A stretch of 6,486 bases of DNA from assembly GCA_000431815.1 (NCBI GenBank), contig FR889220.1:1-6486 (forward strand), in the 5' to 3' direction. Each line of letters begins with the position of its first letter. Within the stretch, counting starts at the first letter, position 1. Source of the DNA: Butyrivibrio sp. CAG:318 (GTDB lineage: Bacteria; Bacillota; Clostridia; Lachnospirales; Lachnospiraceae). A program made the translations under genes and the position numbers. This document shows positions 1 to 5,658 of the stretch, one piece after another. The notes beneath the pieces were generated by a model. It searched no databases and was not told the DNA's origin. It saw only the letters and a list, made by a program, of their open reading frames with translations.

Positions 1-676
1 GAGCATCGCGAGTTTCGCAATTACCTATAACAAGGTAACTCCTGTACTGTCCCAGACTGCTTCTTAATAATTTAATATGAGTATCAAGAGTCCTGTCATC
101 ACCGTAATAATCATATCCCCATACCTCAGTTATAAGTTTTTCCCTTGAAAGGGCTACGCCTCGGTTTCGTATCATATAAAACAGTAAATCATATTCTTTT
201 GGTGTCATATTGACGCGCTCGCCGTCAACCATAACCGTCCGCGCTGTGCAATCAATAACAAGTCCGTCTATCCTGTATATTTCCTTACCATCTTCGCCCT
301 GGTCCGCAGCCGGATTACCACGCCTTCCAAGAACTGCTTTAACTCTCATCATAAGTTCTCTCGGCGAAAAAGGTTTTACCACGTAATCATCTATTCCAAG
401 TTCAAATCCATGTATTTTATCATACTCTTCACCCCTTGCAGACAACATGATTACCGGAATCTGTTTTATCTTAAAAATCTCCCGGCATGCTGTAAATCCG
501 TCCAGTTCAGGCATCATAACATCCATTATGATGAGATCGTAATCATTTGCACGCACTTTGAGCACAGCCTCCATTCCGTCGGCGGCTTCATCCGTATCAT
601 ATCCTTCAAACTCTGCATACTTCTTCAGTATGACCCTGATTCTTTCCTCATCATCAACTATTAATAATCGGCTCAT
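1..676 (-). CDS. OmpR/PhoB-family DNA-binding response regulator (3' end outside window)
   Basis: Cytoplasmic two-component regulator: a partner histidine kinase would phosphorylate the receiver domain and the C-terminal winged helix would bind DNA. The reading frame is open from the ATG at 676 to the window edge (225 residues). The receiver domain (about 1-118) shows the acidic pair D8-D9, phospho-acceptor D52 in IIMDVMMPELDG, switch serine S79 in MLSAR, and K101 in VVKPFSP. A short linker (about 119-132) leads to a Trans_Reg_C winged helix with MTPKEYDLL (157-165), LSREKLITEVWGYDY (about 176-190) and the recognition-helix wording RTLDTHIKLLR (195-205). The start has a strong GGAGGAA site at 681-687. 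Oddity: after SYLV (213-216) the family normally reads something like TLRGVGYRF, but this frame reads IGNCETRDA, so the C-terminal hairpin is altered or interrupted. No kinase gene is visible, and no target can be named. Confidence 0.93.
   Translation of the reverse strand, partial: MSRLLIVDDEERIRVILKKYAEFEGYDTDEAADGMEAVLKVRANDYDLIIMDVMMPELDGFTACREIFKIKQIPVIMLSARGEEYDKIHGFELGIDDYVVKPFSPRELMMRVKAVLGRRGNPAADQGEDGKEIYRIDGLVIDCTARTVMVDGERVNMTPKEYDLLFYMIRNRGVALSREKLITEVWGYDYYGDDRTLDTHIKLLRSSLGQYRSYLVIGNCETRDA
21..38. repeat. 6-bp inverted repeat at the 3' end of the response regulator
   Basis: TTACCT at 21-26 and AGGTAA at 33-38 are perfect inverted arms around a 6-base loop. A second small stem, GCGA at 8-11 with TCGC at 15-18, lies next to it. 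Both fall where the regulator's protein sequence departs from its family. They may mark the edge of an inserted element or may be chance; the window ends too soon to tell. Confidence 0.35.
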
Positions 677-705
677 TTATTTCCTCCATTCAAAATCTAT
701 AAATT

Positions 706-756
706 AAAAAAGTCACATTTGTATTCTATATGACTAATATAAAATACAAATGTGAC
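706..756 (-). terminator. Rho-independent terminator of thrC
   Basis: A 14-bp perfect stem pairs 712-725 (GTCACATTTGTATT) with 743-756. After one C/A mismatch it continues as a 5-bp inner stem (727-731 with 737-741) closed by a 5-base loop. On the minus strand the stem is followed directly by a run of six T (706-711). It starts 14 bases after the thrC stop codon. It occupies most of the 94-bp gap to the response regulator gene, so that gene must use a promoter I cannot see clearly or depend on readthrough. Confidence 0.9.
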
Positions 757-770
757 AATAAGGTGTCAGA

Positions 771-2264
771 TTAGTTAAGATTAAGTATTTTTTTGACAAC
801 ATCCTTCATCTGTGTCTTATCACATACAGTATCATGAAGAACAGGAGCTGTTCTTATGTCTTCAATTGCCTGCGGAACTGTTACATTGGCAATTCTGCTG
901 AGTTCATCAACAAGTTCAAAATCCGTCATTGAATCGTATTTAGCCTTGTCGATTGCATCCATAACACTTCTCGTAAACTTAAACGGACTTGCTGTTGATG
1001 CTATTACCGTAGCTGTCTTATCAGATGTATCGGAAACATATTTCTTATATACACATGCTGCAACAGCTGTATGTGTATCTATTACATAACCGGTATCCTC
1101 ATAAATCGCCTTGATGACATCTGCTGTTTCCTTCTCACTGGCGTAATTACCGTAGAAATCACCAAGTTTCTCTCTCATCTGCGGTGTAATACTATAACGT
1201 CCTTCCGTCTTAAGGCTGTCCATAAGCTCTTTATTTCTGGCCGCATCATCGCCTGCAATCATATATATAAGTCTCTCAAGGTTACTTGATATAAGAATGT
1301 CCATTGACGGAGATGATGTAAGCACAAACTCTCTGTTCCTGTCATATGTTCCTGTTGCGAAGAAGTCATAGAGCACCTTGTTCTCATTGGATGCACATAT
1401 AAGCTTATTAACAGGGACACCCATATGCATTGCAAAATAAGCTGCAAGTATATTACCGAAATTACCTGTAGGAACAACGATATTGATCTTCTCATCCTTT
1501 GATATCTCACCGTCTGCAAGAAGTCTCGTATATGCATATACATAATATACAATCTGCGGAACAAGTCTTCCGATATTAATGGAATTGGCTGATGAAAACT
1601 GGTATCCTCCAGTATTAAGTTCTTCATTAAGAACCTTATCTCCGAACATATTCTTGACGCCGGTCTGGGCATCATCAAAATTACCATGTATTCCTACAAC
1701 ATATGTATTCTTACCCTTCTGCGTAACCATCTGCTTCTCCTGGATAGGGCTTACACCATTCTTAGGATAGAATACTATGATCTTCGTTCCCTCAACATCC
1801 GCAAATCCTGCAAGAGCAGCTTTACCTGTATCTCCTGATGTTGCAGTGAGGATAACTATATCATTCTTTATATTATTCTTACGGGCACTCGTAATCATAA
1901 GGTGCGGCAATATGGAAAGTGCCATATCCTTAAATGCTATTGTTGAACCGTGGAACAGTTCAAGGAAATAAGCTCCGTCTGCTTTCACAAGCGGTGCTAT
2001 CTCATCTGTATCAAACTTGGAATCATATGCTTTATTGATGCAGGCCTTAAGTTCCTCTTCAGTGAAATCCGTAAGGAAAAGCTTCATAACTTCATAAGCA
2101 ACCTGTCTGTAATCCATTCCCGATAATTCTTCAAAGCTGGCATCAAGTGCCGGAATACTCTCCGGTACATATAATCCGCCGTCATCCGCAAGTCCTTTAA
2201 GAATAGCCTGCGAAGCCGTAACTCTGACATCATCGCTTCTTGTACTTCTGTAATAAAGATCCAT
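771..2264 (-). CDS. thrC: Threonine synthase
   Basis: Pyridoxal-phosphate enzyme that converts O-phospho-L-homoserine and water to L-threonine and phosphate, the last step of threonine synthesis; cytosolic. The 497-residue protein is a normal length for the longer bacterial/fungal-type ThrC. The N-terminal segment YYRSTR and LADDGGLYVPE is typical. HGSTIAFKDMA (105-115) contains the PLP-binding lysine K112; TATSGDTGKAAL (140-151) and VPTGNFGNILAAY are the phosphate and cofactor contact loops; SINIGRLVPQ is also characteristic. The ATG at 2264 is preceded by AAGGTGG (2274-2280) at 9-base spacing. The gene appears to be its own transcription unit, with a promoter near 2306-2335 and a strong terminator at 706-756. 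No hom or thrB is visible alongside. No frameshift or missing catalytic residue was seen. Confidence 0.97.
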   Translation of the reverse strand: MDLYYRSTRSDDVRVTASQAILKGLADDGGLYVPESIPALDASFEELSGMDYRQVAYEVMKLFLTDFTEEELKACINKAYDSKFDTDEIAPLVKADGAYFLELFHGSTIAFKDMALSILPHLMITSARKNNIKNDIVILTATSGDTGKAALAGFADVEGTKIIVFYPKNGVSPIQEKQMVTQKGKNTYVVGIHGNFDDAQTGVKNMFGDKVLNEELNTGGYQFSSANSINIGRLVPQIVYYVYAYTRLLADGEISKDEKINIVVPTGNFGNILAAYFAMHMGVPVNKLICASNENKVLYDFFATGTYDRNREFVLTSSPSMDILISSNLERLIYMIAGDDAARNKELMDSLKTEGRYSITPQMREKLGDFYGNYASEKETADVIKAIYEDTGYVIDTHTAVAACVYKKYVSDTSDKTATVIASTASPFKFTRSVMDAIDKAKYDSMTDFELVDELSRIANVTVPQAIEDIRTAPVLHDTVCDKTQMKDVVKKILNLN

Positions 2265-2305
2265 CTGTGAGTACCACCTTTTTCATCAAATTCTTAATTG
2301 TATCT

Positions 2306-2335
2306 ATATTACCATAACTCAATATCAAAATACAA
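2306..2335 (-). promoter_or_regulatory. Putative thrC promoter
   Basis: On the minus strand TTGTAT (2330-2335) and TAATAT (2306-2311) are separated by 18 bases, and a TG one base before the -10 gives an extended -10 (TGGTAATAT). It lies just after the terminator of the upstream gene and about 40 bp before the thrC start, so the leader would be about 35 nt. Neither box is perfect, so this is a moderate call. Confidence 0.5.
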
Positions 2336-2356
2336 GCATCATACACATAAATAATC

Positions 2357-2405
2357 AAAAAACTCCCGCAATTCTTAAAAACGTTTTTAAGAATACAGGA
2401 GTTTT
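2357..2405 (-). terminator. Rho-independent terminator of the cell wall hydrolase gene
   Basis: Outer arms AAAACTCC (2359-2366) and GGAGTTTT (2398-2405) enclose a perfect 24-base palindrome (2371-2394, centred on ACGT), with a small internal loop between the two stems. On the minus strand the stem ends in a T run (about 2357-2362). It begins four bases after the stop codon of the hydrolase gene and isolates it from thrC. Confidence 0.88.
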
Positions 2406-2408
2406 GTT

Positions 2409-3122
2409 TTAATTGATGAAATATACGTGACCGCCATATTCAAAAAGCCTTGTTAATGCGCTTGCATGCCAGCTTCCTGCGCCGGCACTCGCTTTGGCCG
2501 CAAAAAAAGTGGCTCCCTGTGAATAGTCTTCTCCGTAAAGAGCTCTGTCAACAGCCTCTACTGTTGATTCCGTAACATTTACAGTGTAGAACCTTCCGTC
2601 CATAACAGGCTGGAACTGCTGCCCGTTTCCCTGAAAGATCACATCCGTTATTGTATTCGGAAAATCATTTCTCCTTACTCTGTTGATAATTACATCCGCT
2701 ACAAGTATCTTGGATTTAATATCTCCACCGGTAGCTTCCGCCTCAACTATTCTGAGAAAATTATTATAATCATTATCCGTACAAGGCACAACCATCGCCT
2801 GTACCGTCTCTGTTTCAGTTTCCGTTTCGGTTTCTGTTTCGGTTTCCGTCTGAGTCTCTGTAGTCTGTGTTTCTTCCTGTGTATTATCGGCTGTTGTCAT
2901 ATCTTCAATTGCAGATGATGCAGACATTACACGGAATATGTATTCATCCCGTACCTCGACAACTTCTTCAACCGGTTCGCTTATATCATCAATTTCTGCC
3001 TCAGCGACAACCTGCGGCTCCGTATTACTGTCGGCCGCTCCGGCAAAACCTTCCGTTGTCACACCAGCAAAAACCATTACTGCAGCAATTATCACTGACA
3101 GCTTTGAATTCATACCGGACAT
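2409..3122 (-). CDS. Secreted SleB/CwlJ-type cell wall hydrolase with Thr-Glu repeat linker
   Basis: Predicted exported peptidoglycan hydrolase of the Hydrolase_2 family, the fold of spore cortex-lytic enzymes SleB and CwlJ. The N-terminus is a signal peptide: lysine at 7, hydrophobic core about 8-21, likely cleavage after AGA (27-29). An acidic, low-complexity segment (about 31-110) includes a run of alternating Thr-Glu at 92-106. The catalytic domain (about 118-237) reads RIVEAEA (124-130, with the likely catalytic glutamate E127), VADVIINRV, FPNTITDVIFQ, QFQPVMDG and, at the end, GGHVYFIN, all characteristic of the family. The ATG at 3122 is chosen because GAGG lies at 3128-3131; the internal ATG at 3113 is too far from it. 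The gene is monocistronic, with its own promoter and terminator. A vegetative cell-wall role is as likely as a germination role, because the repeat linker resembles wall-spanning spacers and no spore gene is adjacent. Confidence 0.88.
   Translation of the reverse strand: MSGMNSKLSVIIAAVMVFAGVTTEGFAGAADSNTEPQVVAEAEIDDISEPVEEVVEVRDEYIFRVMSASSAIEDMTTADNTQEETQTTETQTETETETETETETETVQAMVVPCTDNDYNNFLRIVEAEATGGDIKSKILVADVIINRVRRNDFPNTITDVIFQGNGQQFQPVMDGRFYTVNVTESTVEAVDRALYGEDYSQGATFFAAKASAGAGSWHASALTRLFEYGGHVYFIN
2805..2849 (-). repeat. 6-bp in-frame tandem repeat encoding Thr-Glu units
   Basis: Seven and a half copies of a degenerate hexamer (ACN GAR on the minus strand) encode residues 92-106 of the cell wall hydrolase. 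Third-position bases vary between copies, so the amino-acid pattern is better kept than the DNA. Slippage would change linker length without breaking the frame. Confidence 0.8.
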
Positions 3123-3169
3123 ATTTACCTCGCTTCAAAATTTTTGTTTGCTTTCAAAAGCATGTTGCC

Positions 3170-3199
3170 ATTATCTTCCAGTCTTCAATTTGCTGTCAA
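3170..3199 (-). promoter_or_regulatory. Sigma-A-type promoter of the cell wall hydrolase gene
   Basis: On the minus strand a perfect TTGACA (-35, 3194-3199) is followed after 18 bases by GATAAT (-10, 3170-3175). Transcription would start near 3163, giving a leader of about 40 nt that contains the GAGG ribosome binding site at 3128-3131. A vegetative-type promoter argues somewhat against a purely sporulation-specific gene. Confidence 0.7.
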
Positions 3200-3464
3200 T
3201 CAAACCGCCGATTTTTGTTACTTTTTGCCCGGATAACGTTTTCGTAAAAATTTATTTTATAAAAGCGCATATCTTTTCGTTTGATTTTATAATATTTTTG
3301 TGCATGTTGTCGCTTTACTTTTATTTTTCAGGTCCTGAGAATGATTCTTATTTAGTTAATGTTATCATTCAAATCCCATTTTTGCCGGTAAAAAAGCTTG
3401 AAAAGTGGGGAACAGACACAATTCAGATGCATTTTCGTATGCTTTTTCAATCTGTTAAAAATGC

Positions 3465-3496
3465 AAAATGTAAGAGATTGAACTTTCTTACATTTT
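3465..3496. promoter_or_regulatory. Operator-like 11-bp inverted repeat over the AP2-gene promoter
   Basis: AAAATGTAAGA (3465-3475) and TCTTACATTTT (3486-3496) are perfect inverted copies separated by 10 bp. The half-site centres are 21 bp apart, which is two helical turns, as expected for a dimeric DNA-binding protein. The dyad covers the whole -35 box (3478-3483) and most of the spacer, so a bound protein would block RNA polymerase. No T run follows, which argues against a terminator. The regulator is unknown; the downstream AP2-like protein is an obvious candidate. Confidence 0.6.
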
Positions 3497-3506
3497 CGGT
3501 TATAAT
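3478..3506 (+). promoter_or_regulatory. Strong sigma-A-type promoter of the AP2-like gene
   Basis: TTGAAC (-35, 3478-3483) and a perfect TATAAT (-10, 3501-3506) are separated by the ideal 17 bases. The start of transcription would be near 3513, leaving a leader of roughly 23 nt with the AAAGGAG ribosome binding site at 3524-3530 region. This places the alternative TTG start at 3509 upstream of the transcript. Confidence 0.8.
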
Positions 3507-3535
3507 GATTGTATCTTATCAGAAAGGAGACTTAT

Positions 3536-4327
3536 ATGCCGAATCCCGCAGGTGTATATACAACGAAACGCAAAGACGGTTCCACATATTACCGTGTAAG
3601 CATTACCATAGGCGGCCGGCATATAAGTCTCGGAAGCTATGATGACATCAGCACTGCCGGTGCCGTATATACCGAAGCCGGTCAGATTATGAATTCCGGA
3701 TATGGTATTGATGATTATGCTATGCACAATTTTAACATTCCATTCCGCAAATATGTCGTACTTATAAATTACAGGGATAATAAGATTTATTTCAAAACGC
3801 CTGTTTACCTGTCGAAGCGTTATTTTACATATTATATAGAAGAAACAGATTTTCTGAAGTTCAGTGTTGATGATCTATTCTATTACACAACACACTCTAT
3901 AATGCGTCGCGGAGGCCACCTCTTCGTTGCTGATTACGGCATGCAGGTCAATATTCTTTCGCGTTACGGTATCCGTGAACATTCCGTATGTGGACGCGAT
4001 TACTTATTTGCCAACGGTGACCGGACCGACTACCGTTACGGCAATATCATTATCATAAATCCATACCACGGTGTATTTCATTATATCAAGAACGGGCGTG
4101 ATTATTATAAGGTCAAGATCCACATAAACGGCGACTATGTCGTAGGTACATATCCGACTGCTGTCGAAGCCGCAATAGCATATAATAAAGCCGCTGACAT
4201 ATTGCATGCCGCGGGATGTACCATTAATTATCCGGAAAATTATCCGGAAAACATATCCGCTATTTCATATGCGTCAATATATAATTCCATACGAATTTCA
4301 TCAAAAATAAGGGAATGCCGTTTCTGA
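3536..4327 (+). CDS. AP2-like domain protein with central degenerate HNH-like segment
   Basis: 263 residues, function not established. An N-terminal AP2/ERF-like segment (about 6-53) reads GVYTTKRKDGSTYYRVSI, then GGRHISLGSYD and an alanine-containing helix. A second, clearer AP2-like segment (about 179-238) reads GVFHYIKNGRDYYKVKI, INGDYVVGTYPTAVEAAIAY and NKAADILHAAG. AP2 domains bind DNA through a three-stranded sheet. The middle (about 105-175) resembles the scaffold of HNH-AP2 homing endonucleases: FSVDDLFYY, then GHLFVADYGMQVNILSRYGI, then NGDRTDYRYGNIIIIN, comparable to the NGDxLDNRxxNLRI core. The expected catalytic histidines and asparagine are replaced, so nuclease activity is unlikely. 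The ATG at 3536 has AAAGGAG 6-7 bases upstream; the longer frame from TTG at 3509 starts before the predicted transcript. I recall similar unnamed Lachnospiraceae proteins, which is memory and not a search. A transcription factor or domesticated mobile gene are both possible. Confidence 0.75.
   Translation: MPNPAGVYTTKRKDGSTYYRVSITIGGRHISLGSYDDISTAGAVYTEAGQIMNSGYGIDDYAMHNFNIPFRKYVVLINYRDNKIYFKTPVYLSKRYFTYYIEETDFLKFSVDDLFYYTTHSIMRRGGHLFVADYGMQVNILSRYGIREHSVCGRDYLFANGDRTDYRYGNIIIINPYHGVFHYIKNGRDYYKVKIHINGDYVVGTYPTAVEAAIAYNKAADILHAAGCTINYPENYPENISAISYASIYNSIRISSKIRECRF
4226..4251 (+). repeat. 12-bp tandem duplication inside the AP2-like gene
   Basis: AATTATCCGGAA occurs twice in direct succession (4226-4237, 4238-4249), plus two further matching bases. 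It encodes NYPENYPEN (residues 231-239) just after the second AP2-like domain. Relatives I recall also have a NFPxNY-type motif here, so the protein motif may be conserved rather than a new duplication. Confidence 0.7.
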
Positions 4328-4355
4328 TAATCAAAAACGTGCATTCCCTTTTCAT
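4309..4355. terminator. Bidirectional terminator between the AP2-like gene and the leu operon
   Basis: AAGGGAATGC (4309-4318) pairs with GCATTCCCTT (4341-4350), extended by CGTTT (4319-4323) with AAACG (4335-4339) around a single bulged T. On the plus strand the stem runs into TTTTCATTT; on the minus strand into TTATTTTTG. It can therefore end both the AP2-like gene and the convergent leuCD-amidase operon. The plus-strand 5' arm lies within the last codons of the AP2-like gene (stop at 4325-4327), an economical overlap. Confidence 0.85.
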
Positions 4356-5138
4356 TTAATATAAATACCGGTACAATTCAGGCCTTCTGTCGCTCTTCAC
4401 CGGAAATCCGGCTCTGTATTCACGCACAGCGCCGATATCGATATCTTCTATTATAATTCCGGGTCCGTCTGACAAAACATTCAGCATCTCACCCTTAGGA
4501 CTGACAACCATGGAATCTCCGGAATAGTACAGTTCTCCTCCCCAGCCATATCTGTTGATTCCCAGAACATAGGACTGGTTCTCAAGCGCTCTCGCTCTTA
4601 AAAGCAGTTTCCAGTCATCCCGCCTTGATGCAGGCCAGTTAGCTGCCACGACAATCACTTCCGTCTCATCCGACACCGCCTGAAATATCTCCGGAAAGCG
4701 TAAATCATAACATATAAATGTGCTGATTACGGTTCCGTCAAATTCAAATTGGGACAGCGAATTACCGGCAGAATACTTAAGGTTCTCTCCTGAGTATGAA
4801 AACGGATGAATTTTGGCATAATCGCTTATAATTCTGCCATTGCTATCCACCACAACATATCTGTTGGTATATTTGCCGGCCGAGCAGGCCGTATATCCAA
4901 AGCCAAGCGCAATACCGTATTGCATGGCAAATCGAGTCATTGTATGTACTGTAATGCCGTTTCCGTATTTCTCAGCAACATTCTCAGGATCAAGTCCAAA
5001 TCCGGTCATGCTCATCTCAGGAAACAAGGCAAGTTCAACACCCTTATCGCTGCATTGGTGGATATAATCCTCTGCTGCGATAAGGTTGTGTTTCGTATCG
5101 CCCATTATAACATCTGTCTGACATATGCCAACAACCAT
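4356..5138 (-). CDS. Nitrilase-superfamily hydrolase, omega-amidase (YafV/Nit2) type
   Basis: Cytosolic C-N hydrolase, 260 residues. The superfamily triad is visible: E41 in LFPEMSMTGFG, K109 in YAKIHPFS and the nucleophile C143 in TFICYDLRFPE. The stretches VAANWPASRRDDWKLLL, RARALENQSYVLGINR and YYSGDSMVVSPKGE match the YafV/Nit2 omega-amidase group, which hydrolyses 2-oxoglutaramate or 2-oxosuccinamate to the 2-oxoacid and ammonia. The specific substrate is inferred. Start: ATG at 5138 gives the usual MVVGICQTDV beginning and has GGTGA just upstream; an in-frame GTG at 5150 (264 residues, AGGA upstream) is the alternative. It begins 28 bp after leuD (16 bp with the GTG), so it is probably translated from the leuCD transcript and shares the terminator at 4309-4355. 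No damage is seen. Confidence 0.88.
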   Translation of the reverse strand: MVVGICQTDVIMGDTKHNLIAAEDYIHQCSDKGVELALFPEMSMTGFGLDPENVAEKYGNGITVHTMTRFAMQYGIALGFGYTACSAGKYTNRYVVVDSNGRIISDYAKIHPFSYSGENLKYSAGNSLSQFEFDGTVISTFICYDLRFPEIFQAVSDETEVIVVAANWPASRRDDWKLLLRARALENQSYVLGINRYGWGGELYYSGDSMVVSPKGEMLNVLSDGPGIIIEDIDIGAVREYRAGFPVKSDRRPELYRYLY

Positions 5139-5166
5139 TTTTTCACCCACTATATCCTATGAATTA

Positions 5167-5658
5167 TTAATTGTTCTTATTATTAATATAATTCACAAGA
5201 CCCTCTGCAGCAATGATTTTCTGCATGAATTCAGGGAACGCCTGTCCCTTGAACTGTGTATTCCTGGTGAGATTATATATCATACCGCTGTCGAAATCCA
5301 CCTCTACCTCATCCCCGGCCTCGATTCCTTTGGAAGCTTCCGGACATTCAATAATCGGGAGTCCTATATTGATCGCATTTCTGTAGAAAATACGTGCAAA
5401 GGTCTCTGCTATTACACAGCTTACACCCGCTGCCTTAATGGCAATCGGTGCATGTTCTCTGGATGAACCGCATCCAAAGTTCTTATCTGCTACTATTATG
5501 TCGCCTTTTTGTACTTTTTTTACAAAGTCTTTATCAATATCTTCCATACAGTGTGTGGCAAGTTCTGCCGGATCCGATGAATTAAGATATCTTGCCGGAA
5601 TAATTACATCCGTATCAACATTATCTCCATATCTGAAAACTCTACCATGTGCTTTCAT
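5167..5658 (-). CDS. leuD: 3-Isopropylmalate dehydratase small subunit
   Basis: Small swivel-domain subunit of isopropylmalate isomerase. With LeuC it interconverts 2- and 3-isopropylmalate in leucine synthesis. At 163 residues it is the short form common in Clostridia and archaea, not the roughly 200-residue enterobacterial form. GDNVDTDVIIPARYL (11-25) carries the substrate-specificity loop around RYLN, and FGCGSSREHAP (61-71) is the signature active-site motif; IAETFARIFYRNAINIGLP is also typical. The ATG at 5658 shares one base with the leuC stop (TAATG), and its strong GAGGAGGT site (5665-5672) lies inside the leuC coding sequence, so the two are translationally coupled. The closely related homoaconitase and dimethylmalate dehydratase subunits look alike, but leucine synthesis is the likeliest role. 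leuB does not follow in this window. Confidence 0.93.
   Translation of the reverse strand: MKAHGRVFRYGDNVDTDVIIPARYLNSSDPAELATHCMEDIDKDFVKKVQKGDIIVADKNFGCGSSREHAPIAIKAAGVSCVIAETFARIFYRNAINIGLPIIECPEASKGIEAGDEVEVDFDSGMIYNLTRNTQFKGQAFPEFMQKIIAAEGLVNYINNKNN

Larger units (their letters stand above)
3123..3535. other. 413-bp non-coding divergent intergenic region
   Basis: This AT-rich region separates the minus-strand cell wall hydrolase from the plus-strand AP2-like gene. The outer parts hold one promoter for each gene and the plus-strand operator-like dyad (listed separately). The middle, about 3200-3460, contains T- and A-rich runs and a 7-bp inverted repeat (GCATTTT 3429-3435 with AAAATGC 3458-3464). 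I see no convincing open reading frame with a ribosome binding site, tRNA, known riboswitch motif or terminator there. Confidence 0.7.

Noticed and set aside
1259..1687. 142-residue minus-strand reading frame within thrC
   Set aside because: Out-of-frame shadow of thrC with no ribosome binding site or recognisable domain.
2265..2282. GGTGGTAC before thrC as a T-box antiterminator remnant
   Set aside because: The predicted leader is only about 35 nt, with no specifier loop or antiterminator stem; the bases work better as the thrC ribosome binding site.
2371..2394. 24-base perfect palindrome as a protein-binding site
   Set aside because: It is the inner stem of the terminator, with GC-containing outer arms and a T tail directly after a stop codon.
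3395..3415. GAAAAGTGGGGAAC as an MraZ-type box
   Set aside because: Only one copy is present and no cell division gene follows; MraZ sites come as tandem repeats.
3509..3535. Longer start (TTG at 3509) for the AP2-like gene, adding nine residues
   Set aside because: It would lie upstream of the predicted transcription start near 3513 and has no ribosome binding site, while the ATG at 3536 has AAAGGAG at good spacing.
2938..3642. 234-residue plus-strand reading frame across the hydrolase 5' end and the intergenic region
   Set aside because: It has no ribosome binding site and low-complexity composition, is antisense to a clear secreted hydrolase, and runs through two promoters.
4226..4251. 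12-bp direct repeat as the target-site duplication of a mobile element
   Set aside because: The copies are adjacent with nothing between them, and both stay in frame within a motif that seems conserved in relatives.
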